Below are positions 8,001 to 16,905 of a DNA stretch of 64,000 bases, in pieces. Position numbers and translations under genes: made by a program. The notes beneath the pieces are model-generated. The model did no database searches. It had not been told where the DNA came from and saw only the letters and a list, made by a program, of their open reading frames with translations. Position 1 is the first letter of the stretch; the number at the start of each line of letters is the position of its first letter. Source of the DNA: Massilia norwichensis (GTDB taxonomy: Bacteria; Pseudomonadota; Gammaproteobacteria; Burkholderiales; Burkholderiaceae_D); the NCBI RefSeq assembly GCF_024753245.1, contig NZ_JANUGX010000004.1:62001-126000 (forward strand). Direction: 5' to 3'.

Positions 8001-10505
8001 GATCAGCTCCTCGGTCTCGCCCAGGTAGATGTTATACAACGGCAACGGGATCTCGAGCCCGCCGATGCGCTTGATGTTCTCTTCGGCCAGCGGGAAGGCG
8101 ACCACGTTCGGCGGCAGCGCCTCCCCGGTTTCCACCGCGGCGACGTCGATGGCATCGATGTCGGCGGCAGGGTCGGCCACGGTTTCTTCGACAACCGGGG
8201 CCGCCGGCTCTTCCACCGCAAAGACGCCGCCCTCCTGCACCCGCGCCGCGGCGGCCGCCAGGGCCTCGCCGTCGCGCGCGCTGCCCGCTCCCGCGGCCAG
8301 TTCCTCGACCCAGGCCGACAGCTCGGCATGCGCACGGTCCAGCAGCGCCAGCAGGTCCGGCGTGGCGGCGCGCGATTCGGCCAGCCACAGGTTCATGGTC
8401 TTTTCGATGGCGGCGGCAAGCGACGCGAAGCGGTCCAGCCCGACCATGCGGCCGCTGCCCTTCAAGGTGTGGAAGGAGCGGCGCAGGCGGGTCAGGGTTT
8501 CCTGGCTATCCGGCTGGGCATGCGCGGCCGGCAGCGTGGCGGCGACCACGCCCAGCACTTCCTGGGCTTCGCTGATGAAAATCTCCAGCAGCTCGGCCTC
8601 GATGGCGGCATCGCCCTGCGCCGCATCGGCAACGGCATCGGGAACCGCATCGGCAACGACGTCGGCAACTGCATCGGCAGGCGCCGGCGCCGCGACGGCA
8701 GCCGGTGCCTCGGCCGCTGTAGGTGCCTCCGGCGGCTCCGGCTGCGCCACCTCGTCCGCCGGCGCATCGACAACATCGGCCGCATCGAAGGGCAGCTCGC
8801 GGAACAGGCCTTCATCGGCATCGAAGCGGAAGCGGCGGCGTGCGGTGTCGGTGTTCTGCGCCAGCGCGTCGATGAAGAAGCCGAGCGCGCCGACGTTCTG
8901 GGCCAGGTTTTCCAGCACCCGGGTGCGGGTGGCGTCGTCCTGCCCGCCGGCGGCCAGTTCGCGCACGCGTTCGCGCACGTGCTCACAGGCGCGCGTGGCC
9001 TGGTCCTGGTCGAGGATGGACAGTGCGCCCTGCAACTGGTGCAGCAGCGGGTCGGCCTGTTCCAGCGTGTCGGTGCGCGTGGGGTTTTCGTGGAATTCGT
9101 CGATCAGTTTTTCGACCTGGCGCAGGCCGGTGCGGATCTCGCCCGCCAGCACGGCCACGGTCTGGCCCTGCTGCAGTTCGCGTGCGAGATCGCCCTGCCA
9201 GAGGGGCGCTTCGGGCGGCGTCTCGCCCTGCGCCAGTGCCAGCAGGCGCTGGCCGACCGCCTCGGCATGCTGACCGAAATCCTCGGGCAGTTGGCGCACC
9301 TGGTCGAGCCCATGCTCGACGAACAGCATCGCCGCCGCCATCTCCATGCTGAACTGGTCGCTGCGCCCGCCGGTCACGGCCTGGCGCGCGGCCTCGCCCA
9401 GCTCGCGCAGCAGCTGCGCCAGTTGCGGTGCGCCCAGCTTTTCGCTGGCCCCGGCCAGCCTGGCCAGGGCGCCGTCGAAATCGGCTTCCTGCTCGGGCAC
9501 GCCTTCGCCGGCGAGACGATCCCAGCCTTCCTTGGTCTTGGCCAGCGCTTCCTTCGCATCCTTCAGCGCTTCGCGGTCGATGCGGCCATAGCGGCGCGTC
9601 AGATAGTCGTGCGGGACCTGTCCTTCGATGCCATGGGCGTCGCGCAGCATGCGGGCGTCAAGCGTCGGTTCCGGCGCCTGGGCGACGAAGAACAGCGCGT
9701 CGCGCAGAATCGCCTCGGGCAGGCTGGTATGCCCTTGCACCATGCGGCGCAGCTGCAGGTTGATCTGGCCGAGCAGCTGCTTGAGGTAGATGTCGCTGGG
9801 GAGCTGGCCGTGCGCGGCCAGGTCGGCCACGGTTTGCATCGCCAGCCAGAAGCCGTACGGACGAACCTCCGTCTGGGCGCGCGTGATCGGCGCCAGGGCG
9901 TCGCGCAGCTCGCCGGCGGCCTCCGGGCTGCCGCTTTTGAGGAAGGGCAGCAGCGCCTTTTCGAAGCGCGCGCGGCAGGCCGCCAGGTCGGGCGCGGTGT
10001 CATGGCCGCCCGGCGGCACCAAGGCGGCGGCGCTGTGCAGCACCAGCATCTCGCCGGGATGCACACGCTCCGCGCCCAGCAATTCCTGCAAGGCCCGGTA
10101 ATAAGGGAACAGGCGCACCGGCTGCTGCGCGCTGCCGCCCAGCAGCTCTTCCAGGTACTCGACCAGCGCCTGGTAGGCTTCGCCGACCACCGCGGCATGT
10201 TCGGCGGTGACCGCCAGCGAGCCGTCCTTGAAGCGGTCGATGGCCTTCTCGGCGGCGCCGGTCAGGCGGTCGACGCCCTCGACGTCCACCATCTGCAGCG
10301 CGCCGTGGGCCTGGTGCAGGTGGGTCCTGGCGTGCAGCAGCAGGGTCGGCTGCGCCTCGAGGCTGCGTCCCGCCGCGTCCTGCAGCGCCTTGGCCGACCG
10401 CTCGAGGGCGTCGCGGATCTCGCCGAGCACCCATGACAGGGGGCCGGTATCGAAGGGCGCCGCGAAAGTGGACGAAGACGAAGGCAGGGACGAGGTCGGG
10501 ATCAT
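5064..10505 (-). CDS. chpA: Giant hybrid chemosensory histidine kinase of the twitching-motility pathway (ChpA/PilL)
   Basis: An 1813-residue cytoplasmic CheA-type kinase. Three clear phosphotransfer modules carry a candidate His: 'HTLKGSGRM' near residue 678, 'HTLGGTSATVG' near 861 and 'HTVKGSARMAG' near 1133. Two degenerate ones lie nearer the N-terminus ('HQAHGALQM' near 62, 'HQLQGALSI' near 487). Ala/Pro/Glu-rich linkers follow, including an Asp/Glu-Pro run near 1080. The kinase core comes next: dimerisation helices near 1260, the N-box 'EHLLRNAIVHGVEARARR' near 1395, 'GRGVGMDVVRSEARALGG' near 1500 and a CheW-like domain near 1560-1670. The C-terminus is a receiver with the phospho-acceptor Asp near 1745 ('MLVDIEMPRMDG'). 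It is the last gene of pilGHIJ-chpA, 9 bases after pilJ. The expected role is phosphorylating PilG and PilH to control type IV pilus extension and retraction. Confidence 0.95.
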   Translation of the reverse strand: MIPTSSLPSSSSTFAAPFDTGPLSWVLGEIRDALERSAKALQDAAGRSLEAQPTLLLHARTHLHQAHGALQMVDVEGVDRLTGAAEKAIDRFKDGSLAVTAEHAAVVGEAYQALVEYLEELLGGSAQQPVRLFPYYRALQELLGAERVHPGEMLVLHSAAALVPPGGHDTAPDLAACRARFEKALLPFLKSGSPEAAGELRDALAPITRAQTEVRPYGFWLAMQTVADLAAHGQLPSDIYLKQLLGQINLQLRRMVQGHTSLPEAILRDALFFVAQAPEPTLDARMLRDAHGIEGQVPHDYLTRRYGRIDREALKDAKEALAKTKEGWDRLAGEGVPEQEADFDGALARLAGASEKLGAPQLAQLLRELGEAARQAVTGGRSDQFSMEMAAAMLFVEHGLDQVRQLPEDFGQHAEAVGQRLLALAQGETPPEAPLWQGDLARELQQGQTVAVLAGEIRTGLRQVEKLIDEFHENPTRTDTLEQADPLLHQLQGALSILDQDQATRACEHVRERVRELAAGGQDDATRTRVLENLAQNVGALGFFIDALAQNTDTARRRFRFDADEGLFRELPFDAADVVDAPADEVAQPEPPEAPTAAEAPAAVAAPAPADAVADVVADAVPDAVADAAQGDAAIEAELLEIFISEAQEVLGVVAATLPAAHAQPDSQETLTRLRRSFHTLKGSGRMVGLDRFASLAAAIEKTMNLWLAESRAATPDLLALLDRAHAELSAWVEELAAGAGSARDGEALAAAAARVQEGGVFAVEEPAAPVVEETVADPAADIDAIDVAAVETGEALPPNVVAFPLAEENIKRIGGLEIPLPLYNIYLGETEELIGTLGRDFAQWREEPLRAVSAQALKASHTLGGTSATVGFHALREIAFALEEALQVATPPLSEEQQQLLDETVERVRIMRQVFSLGELAPAQPELLARLQGLRDELGRKKADSVFDGADQELAQRLDALFAAAYDSILADPPLPAGPLAVPELDTPAPGLRATEPQPVDPAVAAVDDLFDSYFDDPFAAPSLEQAVAPEVEPEPQLVFDAAADLDESFAAAEPAAEMAAGIAAEPEPEPEPEPEPVLAAEPIFTDELDPDLLPVFMEEAADLLPQIGKDLREWQQDPAANAVAHGLLRALHTVKGSARMAGAMRLGQHTHALETQIENMLHAGTTSPAAFDELLANYDQALLLFEQLQQPDGQAAPASPSPAEAQPQAQADLQQAVRAPLVRVRADILDRLVNQAGEVSITRSKLENQVGSLKSALADFSDNLGRLRHQLREVEMQAESQIASRLSIAGEREFDPLEFDRFTRLQELTRMMAESVNDVASFHEGLSRTVDAAVEDLSTQSRLTRELQRDLMRARMVPFASLSERLFRVARQTAKETDKRVNLDIRGGAVEIDRSVLERMAAPFEHLLRNAIVHGVEARARRLESGKPETGELLVQVSQQGNEVQIRFADDGAGLDLARIRAKGEANGLLGPDAEVADAELAELIFEPGFSTADALTELAGRGVGMDVVRSEARALGGRVEIASEAGKGATFTIHLPLTLAVNQVVLVASGAKTYALPANLVGQVLQVREAELAAARAAGAIQVQGEAVPLRYLPEMLNEPGGPGGARSLPVLVLGAGAHRLALQVDEVLGNREVVIKNVGPQLARLPGIAGATVLGSGEIVLILNPLLLPDHGLPAPVQDEAAAAPAHRATIMVVDDSLTVRRVTQRLLEREGYRVLLAKDGVEALEQIQAPETRPDLMLVDIEMPRMDGFDLTRNVRDNETTHAIPIIMITSRTADKHRNYALGLGVDAYFGKPFQEDVLLAAIGGLLS

Positions 10506-10514
10506 GGATCGATT

Positions 10515-12848
10515 TTAAGCGGCGGAGACGCGGAAGCGCGACACCGAGTTTTTCAGCTCCTGTGCGAGCAGGGACAGTTCCTGGATCGACTGCGCGGTCT
10601 GCTGCGTGCCGTCCTGGGCCTGTCCGGTGATCGCCAGGATGTGCTGCATATTGTGCGCCACCCCGTTCGCGGACGTCGCCTGCAAGCCGGTCGCGGTCGA
10701 AATACCCTGGATCAGCTCCGCCAGCCGGTTCGACACGCGCGAGATATCGGCCAGCGCGGCGCCGGCGGCGTCCGACAGACGGGCGCCCTCGACCACGCCC
10801 TGGGTCGATTTTTCCATTGCCGCGACGGCATCGTGGGTGTCGGTCTGAATGGTGCGCACCAGTGCGCCGATCTGCTTGGCCGCTTCGCCCGAGCGTTCGG
10901 CCAGGCGCTGCACTTCCTCGGCCACGACCGAGAAGCCGCGCCCCGCCTCGCCGGCGGAAGCCGCCTGGATCGCCGCGTTCAGCGCCAGCACGTTGGTCTG
11001 TTCGGTAATGTCGGAAATCAGCTCGGTGATCTCGCCGATCTCCTGCGAGGATTCGCCCAGGCGCTTGATGCGCTTGCTGGTTTCCTGGATCTGTTCGCGG
11101 ATCTCGCCCATGCCCTTGATGGCGTTCTGCACCGCGGTCGCGCCCTGCTCCGCCGCGGCCACCGACTGGCGTGCCACTTCGGCCGATTCGTTGGCCGACT
11201 GCGATACCCCGGTGATCTCGCCCGCCATCTGCAGCATGGTGGCGGAGGTGTCCTGGATCTCGCGGGCCTGCTGCCCGGCCGCGACCAGCAGGTCGCTCGA
11301 AATCTTCTGCGCCTGGTTCGATGCCTGGGTCACCTTGCCGGCGGTGTCGATGACGCGCACCACCAGGCCGCGCAATTCTTCGACGGTGTAGTTGACCGAG
11401 TCGGCGATCGCGCCGGTGATGTCCTCGGACACGGTGGCATACACGGTCAGGTCGCCGTCCGCCACTTCCTGCAATTCGTTCATCAGGCGCAGGATCGCGG
11501 CCTGGTTCTGGTCGTTGGTGGCCTTCGCCTCCTCTTCCTTGGCCTGGGCCAGCAGGCGCATCGCTTCCGCTTCCTGACGACGCGCATCGGCGCCGCGGGT
11601 GCGGTTGCGCGAGTCCTGCAGCATCACGCGCGAGATACTGCCGGCCATCGCCAGCGTGAAGATCGAGGCCACCACCAGCAGCCAGAACCACGGGCCGGCG
11701 TTGCCCTGGTCGGCGCGGAATTCGCCCTGCAGGTTCGAGAGCTGGGCGCGCAGCTCTTCGTTGTCGCGGAAGATGCTTTGCTCGGCGGCCTTGGCGGCGG
11801 TCAGGTCCGACAGGTTGTGCAGGAAGCTGGAGACGATGGTCTGGCAGACGCCGAATTTCGACTGCACCTCGAGCAGCTTGTTGCGCAGGTCGGCGTCGTT
11901 CAGCGGCGCCAGGCCGAGCGCCTGGCTGCCGTTCAGCAGGCCGTCCACGGTGGCGCGGAAGGTCGTGATGTCGCGGCCCATCTGAAACGCGGTTTCGGGA
12001 CTGATGCCGCCCGAGCTCAGGAACTCGTTGGCGCTGCGCGACAGGCGCTGGGTCAGCATCATCAGGCGGCCGAGCGCGGCCAGCTCGCGTGCGCTGCCGC
12101 CGTGTCCGGTGCGTTCGGTCAGGATTTCCTCGGTCAGCGCCAGCATCTCCGGCGACAGGATATTCAGCTGTTTCAGGCTGCTGTCGAAGCCGATCAGCTC
12201 CGGCTTCATCTTGAGGATGCTGATGGCTGCCGCATCCGAGACCTTCCACTTGGCGCTGACCTTGCCCAGCTGGCGCGCGGTGTCGCCCGATGCGGCCGGG
12301 ATGTCGTTGCCGTTGAAGCTGCCGCCCTTGGCCAGCAGGTCGAGGTCGCGGCCCAGCGCCATGCGGCTGTCCTGGAGCTGGGAGAAGGCGTCTGGATTGC
12401 CCTGCATCGCATTCGTCGCGGCCTTGCCGACGCGCTGCGAATGCATCACCGCCTCGCTCGCGATCTGGGTCTGGTTCAATGCCACCGCGCCGCTGCCGGC
12501 GTTACGCCACAGAGACAGGATGGTGAGCAGGATGCCGATCACGAAGGCGACCAGCAGGATGCGCAGCTGGCGCGGCAGCGACAGGTGGCCGATCAGCGGC
12601 AGGCGCAGCTCCTCGTCGGCGCCGGCCGTCGCGGCGGCAGCGGCTGCGGCGGCGCGCTGCTTGCGGCCGGCCAGGTTGCCGAGCCGCTCGGCGGCATCGT
12701 CGGCCGAGTGCTGCGGCATGCCGGCGGCATCGGCGGCGGCCGGCATCAGGCCGATCCCGAACTGGGTGTCGGGCGACGCCAGCACGGTGCTGCCGTCGTC
12801 CTTGTCCTTGGCGAGAAAATTCACCGTGAGTTTAGATGCGAATCCCAT
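10515..12848 (-). CDS. pilJ: Twitching-motility methyl-accepting chemotaxis protein PilJ
   Basis: A 777-residue transmembrane chemoreceptor. An unusually long cytoplasmic leader of about 90 residues, containing an Ala run, precedes the first membrane helix ('[14 protein letters not shown]', near 90-108). A periplasmic region with PilJ-type helical bundles follows, then the second membrane helix ('[16 protein letters not shown]', near 385-403), a HAMP-like linker and a methyl-accepting signalling hairpin. The hairpin tip reads '[21 protein letters not shown]'. In Pseudomonas PilJ senses pilus-associated signals and couples through PilI to ChpA. The gene sits 39 bases after pilI and 9 before chpA. 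No methyltransferase or methylesterase gene (pilK/chpB) is present in this cluster. Confidence 0.95.
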   Translation of the reverse strand: MGFASKLTVNFLAKDKDDGSTVLASPDTQFGIGLMPAAADAAGMPQHSADDAAERLGNLAGRKQRAAAAAAAATAGADEELRLPLIGHLSLPRQLRILLVAFVIGILLTILSLWRNAGSGAVALNQTQIASEAVMHSQRVGKAATNAMQGNPDAFSQLQDSRMALGRDLDLLAKGGSFNGNDIPAASGDTARQLGKVSAKWKVSDAAAISILKMKPELIGFDSSLKQLNILSPEMLALTEEILTERTGHGGSARELAALGRLMMLTQRLSRSANEFLSSGGISPETAFQMGRDITTFRATVDGLLNGSQALGLAPLNDADLRNKLLEVQSKFGVCQTIVSSFLHNLSDLTAAKAAEQSIFRDNEELRAQLSNLQGEFRADQGNAGPWFWLLVVASIFTLAMAGSISRVMLQDSRNRTRGADARRQEAEAMRLLAQAKEEEAKATNDQNQAAILRLMNELQEVADGDLTVYATVSEDITGAIADSVNYTVEELRGLVVRVIDTAGKVTQASNQAQKISSDLLVAAGQQAREIQDTSATMLQMAGEITGVSQSANESAEVARQSVAAAEQGATAVQNAIKGMGEIREQIQETSKRIKRLGESSQEIGEITELISDITEQTNVLALNAAIQAASAGEAGRGFSVVAEEVQRLAERSGEAAKQIGALVRTIQTDTHDAVAAMEKSTQGVVEGARLSDAAGAALADISRVSNRLAELIQGISTATGLQATSANGVAHNMQHILAITGQAQDGTQQTAQSIQELSLLAQELKNSVSRFRVSAA

Positions 12849-12887
12849 TCCAGCTCCAGTCCAGAACCTGTTGTCGTTATGTGTTTG

Positions 12888-13397
12888 TCAGAGGCCGACC
12901 TGCAGGAAGCGCTCGTCCTGCGCCAGCGCCGCCAGCGCCAGCGGCGTCCAGGCATGGCCGTCGGCGTCGATCAGGCGGCCCGCCGAGGGCGTCATCTCGG
13001 CGGCCTGGCGCAGCCCGTGCACGCGCGCGGCCAGGAAGCCGCAGGGCATGCCGAGACTGGGCGAGAAGGTCACCAGCCGTGCGGCCGGTCCGGGCGCGGC
13101 CGCGCTTTCCTGCAAACCGAAGAAGCGGGCCAGGTCGACCACGCCGACCAGGCTGCCGCGGATATTCGCCAGCCCGAGGTACCAGGGCTGGGTGAGCGGC
13201 ACGCTGGTCAGCGGCGGCACCGGCACGATCTCGCCGGCTTCGAGCAGGTCGAGCAGGTAGCGCTCGCCGCCGATCTCGACGCCCAGCTGGTGCGTGCGGG
13301 CGCCGCTGCCGGTGCGCGCGGCCTGCATGCGCTCGAGCAGCTCTTCCTGGTACTGGCGCAGCCGCAGGCGCCGGGCAGCGGGATCGAGGGTGGCCAT
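12888..13397 (-). CDS. pilI: CheW-like coupling protein PilI
   Basis: A 169-residue CheW-domain protein linking the PilJ receptor to the ChpA kinase. The typical coupling-protein signature is 'WYLGLANIRGSLVGVVDLARF' within a beta-barrel domain, preceded by about 35 residues with a helical character ('RLRQYQEELLERMQ'). The longer open frame upstream overlaps pilH entirely; the ATG at 13397 lies one base after the pilH stop and begins the homology, so it was chosen. Part of the pilG-H-I-J-chpA operon. Confidence 0.93.
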   Translation of the reverse strand: MATLDPAARRLRLRQYQEELLERMQAARTGSGARTHQLGVEIGGERYLLDLLEAGEIVPVPPLTSVPLTQPWYLGLANIRGSLVGVVDLARFFGLQESAAAPGPAARLVTFSPSLGMPCGFLAARVHGLRQAAEMTPSAGRLIDADGHAWTPLALAALAQDERFLQVGL

Positions 13398-13398
13398 G

Positions 13399-13767
13399 TC
13401 AGGCGTCGAGCGTGGCGATCCTGGCCAGCAGGGCCGGGCCGTCGACCGGCTTGACGAAATAATCCTTCGCGCCCTGGCGCATGCCCCAGATGCGGTCCGT
13501 TTCCTGGTTCTTGCTGCTGCAGATGATGATCGGCACCGAAGACAGTTCGGGATCGCGCGAAATCGAGCGCGTGATCTGGAACCCGTTCGCACCCGGCATC
13601 ACGACGTCCATCAGGATCAGCTGCGGGCGGTCGGCGCGGATCTTGGCCAGCGCCTCCTCGCCGTTCTCGGCGGTGGTGACGGTAAAGCCGTTGCGCACCA
13701 GGATGTCGGTCAGGTAGTAGCGTTCGGTCGGGGAATCGTCGACGATCAGGATCTTTTGTATGGCCAC
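13399..13767 (-). CDS. pilH: Single-domain response regulator PilH
   Basis: A stand-alone receiver of 122 residues with the acidic pair in 'ILIVDDSPTERYYL', phospho-acceptor D54 ('LILMDVVMPGANGFQ'), and the conserved Lys in 'DYFVKPVDG'. In the twitching pathway PilH is one of two CheY-like outputs, generally associated with pilus retraction or with acting as a phosphate sink. The distinctive 'SSKNQETDRIWGMRQGAKDYF' stretch separates it from PilG. Encoded 12 bases after pilG. Confidence 0.93.
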   Translation of the reverse strand: MAIQKILIVDDSPTERYYLTDILVRNGFTVTTAENGEEALAKIRADRPQLILMDVVMPGANGFQITRSISRDPELSSVPIIICSSKNQETDRIWGMRQGAKDYFVKPVDGPALLARIATLDA

Positions 13768-13779
13768 GATGGGCTCCGG

Positions 13780-14175
13780 TCAATGCATGCCGTTTGCTGC
13801 CGTATGGTCACGCACGGCGGCAAGGAGGCTGTCTTTGGAAAACGGTTTGGTGAGATAGGCGCTGGAGCCGACCATGGCGCCGCGCGCGCGGTCGAACAGG
13901 CCGTCCTTCGAGGACAGCATCACCACCGGGGTCGCGTGGAATTTCGCGCTCTTCTTGATCAGCGCGCAGGTCTGGTAACCATCCAGGCGCGGCATCAGGA
14001 TGTCGCAGAACACCAGCGCGGGCTGGTGATCGTTGATCTTGGCCAGCGCATCGAAGCCGTCCTCGGCCAGCACCACCTGGTACCCGGCCTGGGTCAGGAA
14101 GATTTCGGCGGAACGGCGGATCGTGCTGCTGTCGTCGATCACCATGATCTTCAGGCCTGTCGCTTGCGTCGTCAT
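13780..14175 (-). CDS. pilG: Single-domain response regulator PilG
   Basis: A 131-residue receiver: 'KIMVIDDSSTIRRSAEIFL' at the N-terminus, phospho-acceptor D58 in 'VFCDILMPRLDGYQ', Thr/Ser switch region 'VVMLSSKDGLFDRARG', and Lys in 'YLTKPFSKDSL'. This is the PilG output of the Pil-Chp pathway, which promotes pilus extension. It is the first gene of the five-gene operon. The 176-base gap upstream to the rubredoxin gene should hold the operon promoter, but I could not identify one with a good -35/-10 match. Confidence 0.93.
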   Translation of the reverse strand: MTTQATGLKIMVIDDSSTIRRSAEIFLTQAGYQVVLAEDGFDALAKINDHQPALVFCDILMPRLDGYQTCALIKKSAKFHATPVVMLSSKDGLFDRARGAMVGSSAYLTKPFSKDSLLAAVRDHTAANGMH

Positions 14176-14351
14176 ATTAGTTTCACTTCAGCATGAACCA
14201 GCACGATAGCATAGGGCGCTGGCCTTGTGCGCGAAGTGTTGCTATACGTCAACTAGGCGAAAACCAAGGCGATAATCTATTCACAACAAGCTTGGCAAGA
14301 AGGCATCGCCGGGGCGGCAAATGCCCTGTTTTTGATGACTAAAACGACAAC

Positions 14352-14537
14352 TCAGATGGCGGTCATCTCGAAATCGTCCTTGCGCGCGCCGCATTCCGGG
14401 CAAGTCCAGTTCATCGGCACGTCGGCCCAACGGGTACCGGGAGCGATGCCGTCTTCCGGCGCGCCTGCGGCTTCATCGTAGACCCAACCACAAATCAAAC
14501 ACATCCAGGTCTGAAAAGCCTGCGTTTCGTTGCTCAC
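14352..14537 (-). CDS. rubA: Rubredoxin
   Basis: A 61-residue electron carrier with a single Fe(Cys)4 site. The two metal-binding knuckles are plain: 'WMCLICGWVYDEAAG' and 'WTCPECGARKDDFE'. Translation begins at a GTG (14537) with an AAGGAA Shine-Dalgarno about 9 bases upstream. Rubredoxins of this type feed electrons to oxygenases or other redox enzymes; no such partner is encoded next to it. It is divergent from the thiD-hemL pair, separated by only 56 bases. Confidence 0.96.
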   Translation of the reverse strand: MSNETQAFQTWMCLICGWVYDEAAGAPEDGIAPGTRWADVPMNWTCPECGARKDDFEMTAI

Positions 14538-14593
14538 GTTTCGGTTCCTTCTATCTAGTAAAATGGCGAGTCAGGTATCTTAATCTAACCCCT

Positions 14594-15451
14594 GTGCAAA
14601 ACCAACCGTCTCCACTCATCCTCACATTCGGGCCGGCCGATCCGGTCGGCGCGCTGGGCATCCAGTCCGACGTGGCCGTCTTCGCCATGCACGGTTGCCA
14701 TGGCCTGTCGGTGGTGACCGGACTGCTGGTGGCCGATTCCGCACGCGTCGACCACATCCAGCCGGTCGAGTCCAGCAGCGTGGTCGAACAGGCCCGGATG
14801 CTGCTCGAGGACATGCCGATTGCCGCGATCAAGGTCGGCACCATGGCCAGCCTGGAACAGGTCGCGGCGATCGCCGAGATCGTGTCCGACTACGCCCAGG
14901 TGCCGCTGATCCTCGACCCGTTCACCACCGGCCTGCCGGATTGCGGCGTGCGCGACGACGACATGCTGACCCTGATCCACCAGTTGCTGGTGCCGCAGGC
15001 GCACGTGCTGATGATGTCGCAGCCCGAGCTGGCGCGCTTCGCCGACTGCTGGCGCGACCCGGGCAGTGTCGCCACCGTGGCCGAGGATGTGGCCGAGCTG
15101 ACCGCCTTCGGCTGCGGCCACGTGCTGGTCACCGGCATCGGCGGCGGCGATGGCGTCCGCGCCGACAACCTGTACGACGCCGACGGCCTGGCCGTCAGCC
15201 TGTCCTGGCCGCAGCACCTGCCCGGCCCCTTCGTCGGCGCCGGCAACACGCTGTCGGCGGCGCTGACGGCGCGCATGGCGCAGGGCCTGGACGCGGTCGA
15301 GGCCCTGACCTATGCCCAGGACTACACCAGCGGCACCCTGCAGCATGCCTGCCGCTTCGGCATGGGCCGGCTCATTCCCAATAAACTGTACCGGATCGCG
15401 GCGCCCTGCCCGCGCGTCGCGCCGGATAACCAGCAAGAAGAACAACCATGA
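14594..15451 (+). CDS. thiD: ThiD-like hydroxymethylpyrimidine kinase homologue with altered active-site signatures
   Basis: A ribokinase-fold protein of 285 residues, aligned end to end with the HMP/HMP-P kinases of thiamine synthesis. Two signatures deviate. The substrate-binding 'AGSDxSGGAGxxAD' motif reads '[14 protein letters not shown]' (residues about 13-26), and the C-terminal 'GTGCTLSAAL' anion-hole motif reads '[10 protein letters not shown]' (near 216), losing the usual Cys. The start codon is GTG, with no clear Shine-Dalgarno; a possible -10 (TAAAAT) is at 14559-14564. The stop codon overlaps the hemL ATG by 4 bases, so the two are translationally coupled. It may be a ThiD of changed specificity. 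Family membership is firm; function is uncertain. Confidence 0.8.
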   Translation: MQNQPSPLILTFGPADPVGALGIQSDVAVFAMHGCHGLSVVTGLLVADSARVDHIQPVESSSVVEQARMLLEDMPIAAIKVGTMASLEQVAAIAEIVSDYAQVPLILDPFTTGLPDCGVRDDDMLTLIHQLLVPQAHVLMMSQPELARFADCWRDPGSVATVAEDVAELTAFGCGHVLVTGIGGGDGVRADNLYDADGLAVSLSWPQHLPGPFVGAGNTLSAALTARMAQGLDAVEALTYAQDYTSGTLQHACRFGMGRLIPNKLYRIAAPCPRVAPDNQQEEQP

Positions 15452-16740
15452 CTGAACAAACCTCGAAAAACGATATCCTGTTCGCCCGCGCCCAGCAGAC
15501 CACCCCGGGCGGCGTCAACTCGCCGGTGCGCGCCTTCCGCTCGGTGGGCGGCACCCCGCGCTTCATCACCCGCGCCGAAGGCCCGTACTTCTGGGACGCC
15601 GACGGCAAGCGCTACATCGACTACATCGGCTCCTGGGGCCCGGCCATCGTCGGCCACGCCCATCCGCAAGTGATCAAAGCGGTGCAGGATGCGGCCGCGA
15701 ACGGCCTGTCCTTCGGCGCCCCGACCGAAGGCGAGATCGAGATCGCCGAAGAGATCTGCCGCCTGGTGCCCTCGATCGAGCAGGTGCGCCTGGTCTCCTC
15801 CGGCACCGAAGCGACCATGAGCGCGCTGCGCCTGGCGCGCGGCGCCACCGGCCGCGACAAGATCGTCAAGTTCGAAGGCTGCTACCACGGCCACGCCGAT
15901 TCGCTGCTGGTGAAAGCCGGCTCCGGCCTGCTCACCTTCGGCAACCCGACCTCGGCCGGCGTGCCGGAAGACTTCGTCAAGCACACCCTGGTCCTCGACT
16001 ACAACAACATCCCGCAGCTGGAAGACGCCTTCGCCTCGATGGGCGACACCATCGCCTGCGTGATCGTGGAAGCGGTGGCCGGCAACATGAACCTGATCCG
16101 CGCCACGCCGGAATTCCTGCGCCGCATGCGCGAACTGTGCACCGAATACGGCGCCGTGCTGATCTTCGACGAAGTGATGTCGGGCTTCCGCGTCGGCCTC
16201 GGCGGCGCCCAGGAACTGTACGGCATCACGCCGGACCTGACCGCGCTGGGCAAGGTGATCGGCGGCGGCCTGCCGGTGGCGGCCTTCGGTGGACGCGCCG
16301 AGCTGATGGAAAAGATGGCCCCGGTCGGCCCGGTCTACCAGGCCGGCACCCTGTCCGGCAACCCGGTGGCGGTGGCCGCCGGCATGACCACGCTGAAGCT
16401 GGTGCAGGAAGCGGGCTTCTACGACAAGCTGTCCGCCCAGACCGCCAAGCTGGTCGCGGGTCTGACGGCAGCCGCGAAAGAAGCCGGCGTGGCCTTCTGC
16501 GGCGATGCCGTCGGCGGCATGTTCGGCATGTACTTCTCGCACCACATCCCCTCGACCTATGGCCAAATGATGGCCGGCGACAAGGAGCGCTTCAACCGCT
16601 TCTTCCACGGCATGCTGGACGAGGGCGTGTATTTTGCGCCGGCGATGTTCGAAGCCGGCTTCGTCTCGGCCGCGCACGACGATGCCGTGATCGAAGAAAC
16701 CGTGGCGGCGGCGCGACGCGTATTCGCCCGGATCGCTTAA
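15448..16740 (+). CDS. hemL: Glutamate-1-semialdehyde 2,1-aminomutase
   Basis: This PLP enzyme converts glutamate-1-semialdehyde to 5-aminolevulinate in the C5 pathway of haem synthesis. The 430-residue length is typical. It begins with the family signature '[20 protein letters not shown]', carries the PLP-binding Lys in '[16 protein letters not shown]', and has '[10 protein letters not shown]' for cofactor contact and '[17 protein letters not shown]'. Translation starts inside the stop of the upstream thiD-like gene (ATGA overlap). The small inverted repeat at 16765-16798 downstream lacks a T-run and is not a convincing terminator. Confidence 0.97.
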   Translation: MTEQTSKNDILFARAQQTTPGGVNSPVRAFRSVGGTPRFITRAEGPYFWDADGKRYIDYIGSWGPAIVGHAHPQVIKAVQDAAANGLSFGAPTEGEIEIAEEICRLVPSIEQVRLVSSGTEATMSALRLARGATGRDKIVKFEGCYHGHADSLLVKAGSGLLTFGNPTSAGVPEDFVKHTLVLDYNNIPQLEDAFASMGDTIACVIVEAVAGNMNLIRATPEFLRRMRELCTEYGAVLIFDEVMSGFRVGLGGAQELYGITPDLTALGKVIGGGLPVAAFGGRAELMEKMAPVGPVYQAGTLSGNPVAVAAGMTTLKLVQEAGFYDKLSAQTAKLVAGLTAAAKEAGVAFCGDAVGGMFGMYFSHHIPSTYGQMMAGDKERFNRFFHGMLDEGVYFAPAMFEAGFVSAAHDDAVIEETVAAARRVFARIA

Positions 16741-16905
16741 GCCAGGCTTATTTACCTTTTATTACACGGTGGAGACGCTGCAAGGCGTTTCTACCGTGCT
16801 ACACTCCGCGCCGACCATGAACAGTCCCTCTAAAAACTCAACCCGTCCGGCGCGCTGACCATTTTTAAATCGTTGGCCGCGCCCGTTTTCATTTGCGCAG
16901 GCCCG

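Noticed and set aside
6258..10436. 1392-codon open frame antisense to chpA
   Set aside because: It is Arg/Gln/His/Leu-rich, has no motif, and lies entirely opposite a gene with clear domains; long antisense frames are expected at this GC content.
14310..14336. GGGGC...GCCCTGTTTTT as a terminator near the rubredoxin gene
   Set aside because: The T-run is on the plus strand, where no gene lies upstream, and the stem is short.
16765..16798. Hairpin after hemL as a terminator
   Set aside because: The stem is reasonable, but neither strand has a following T-run.
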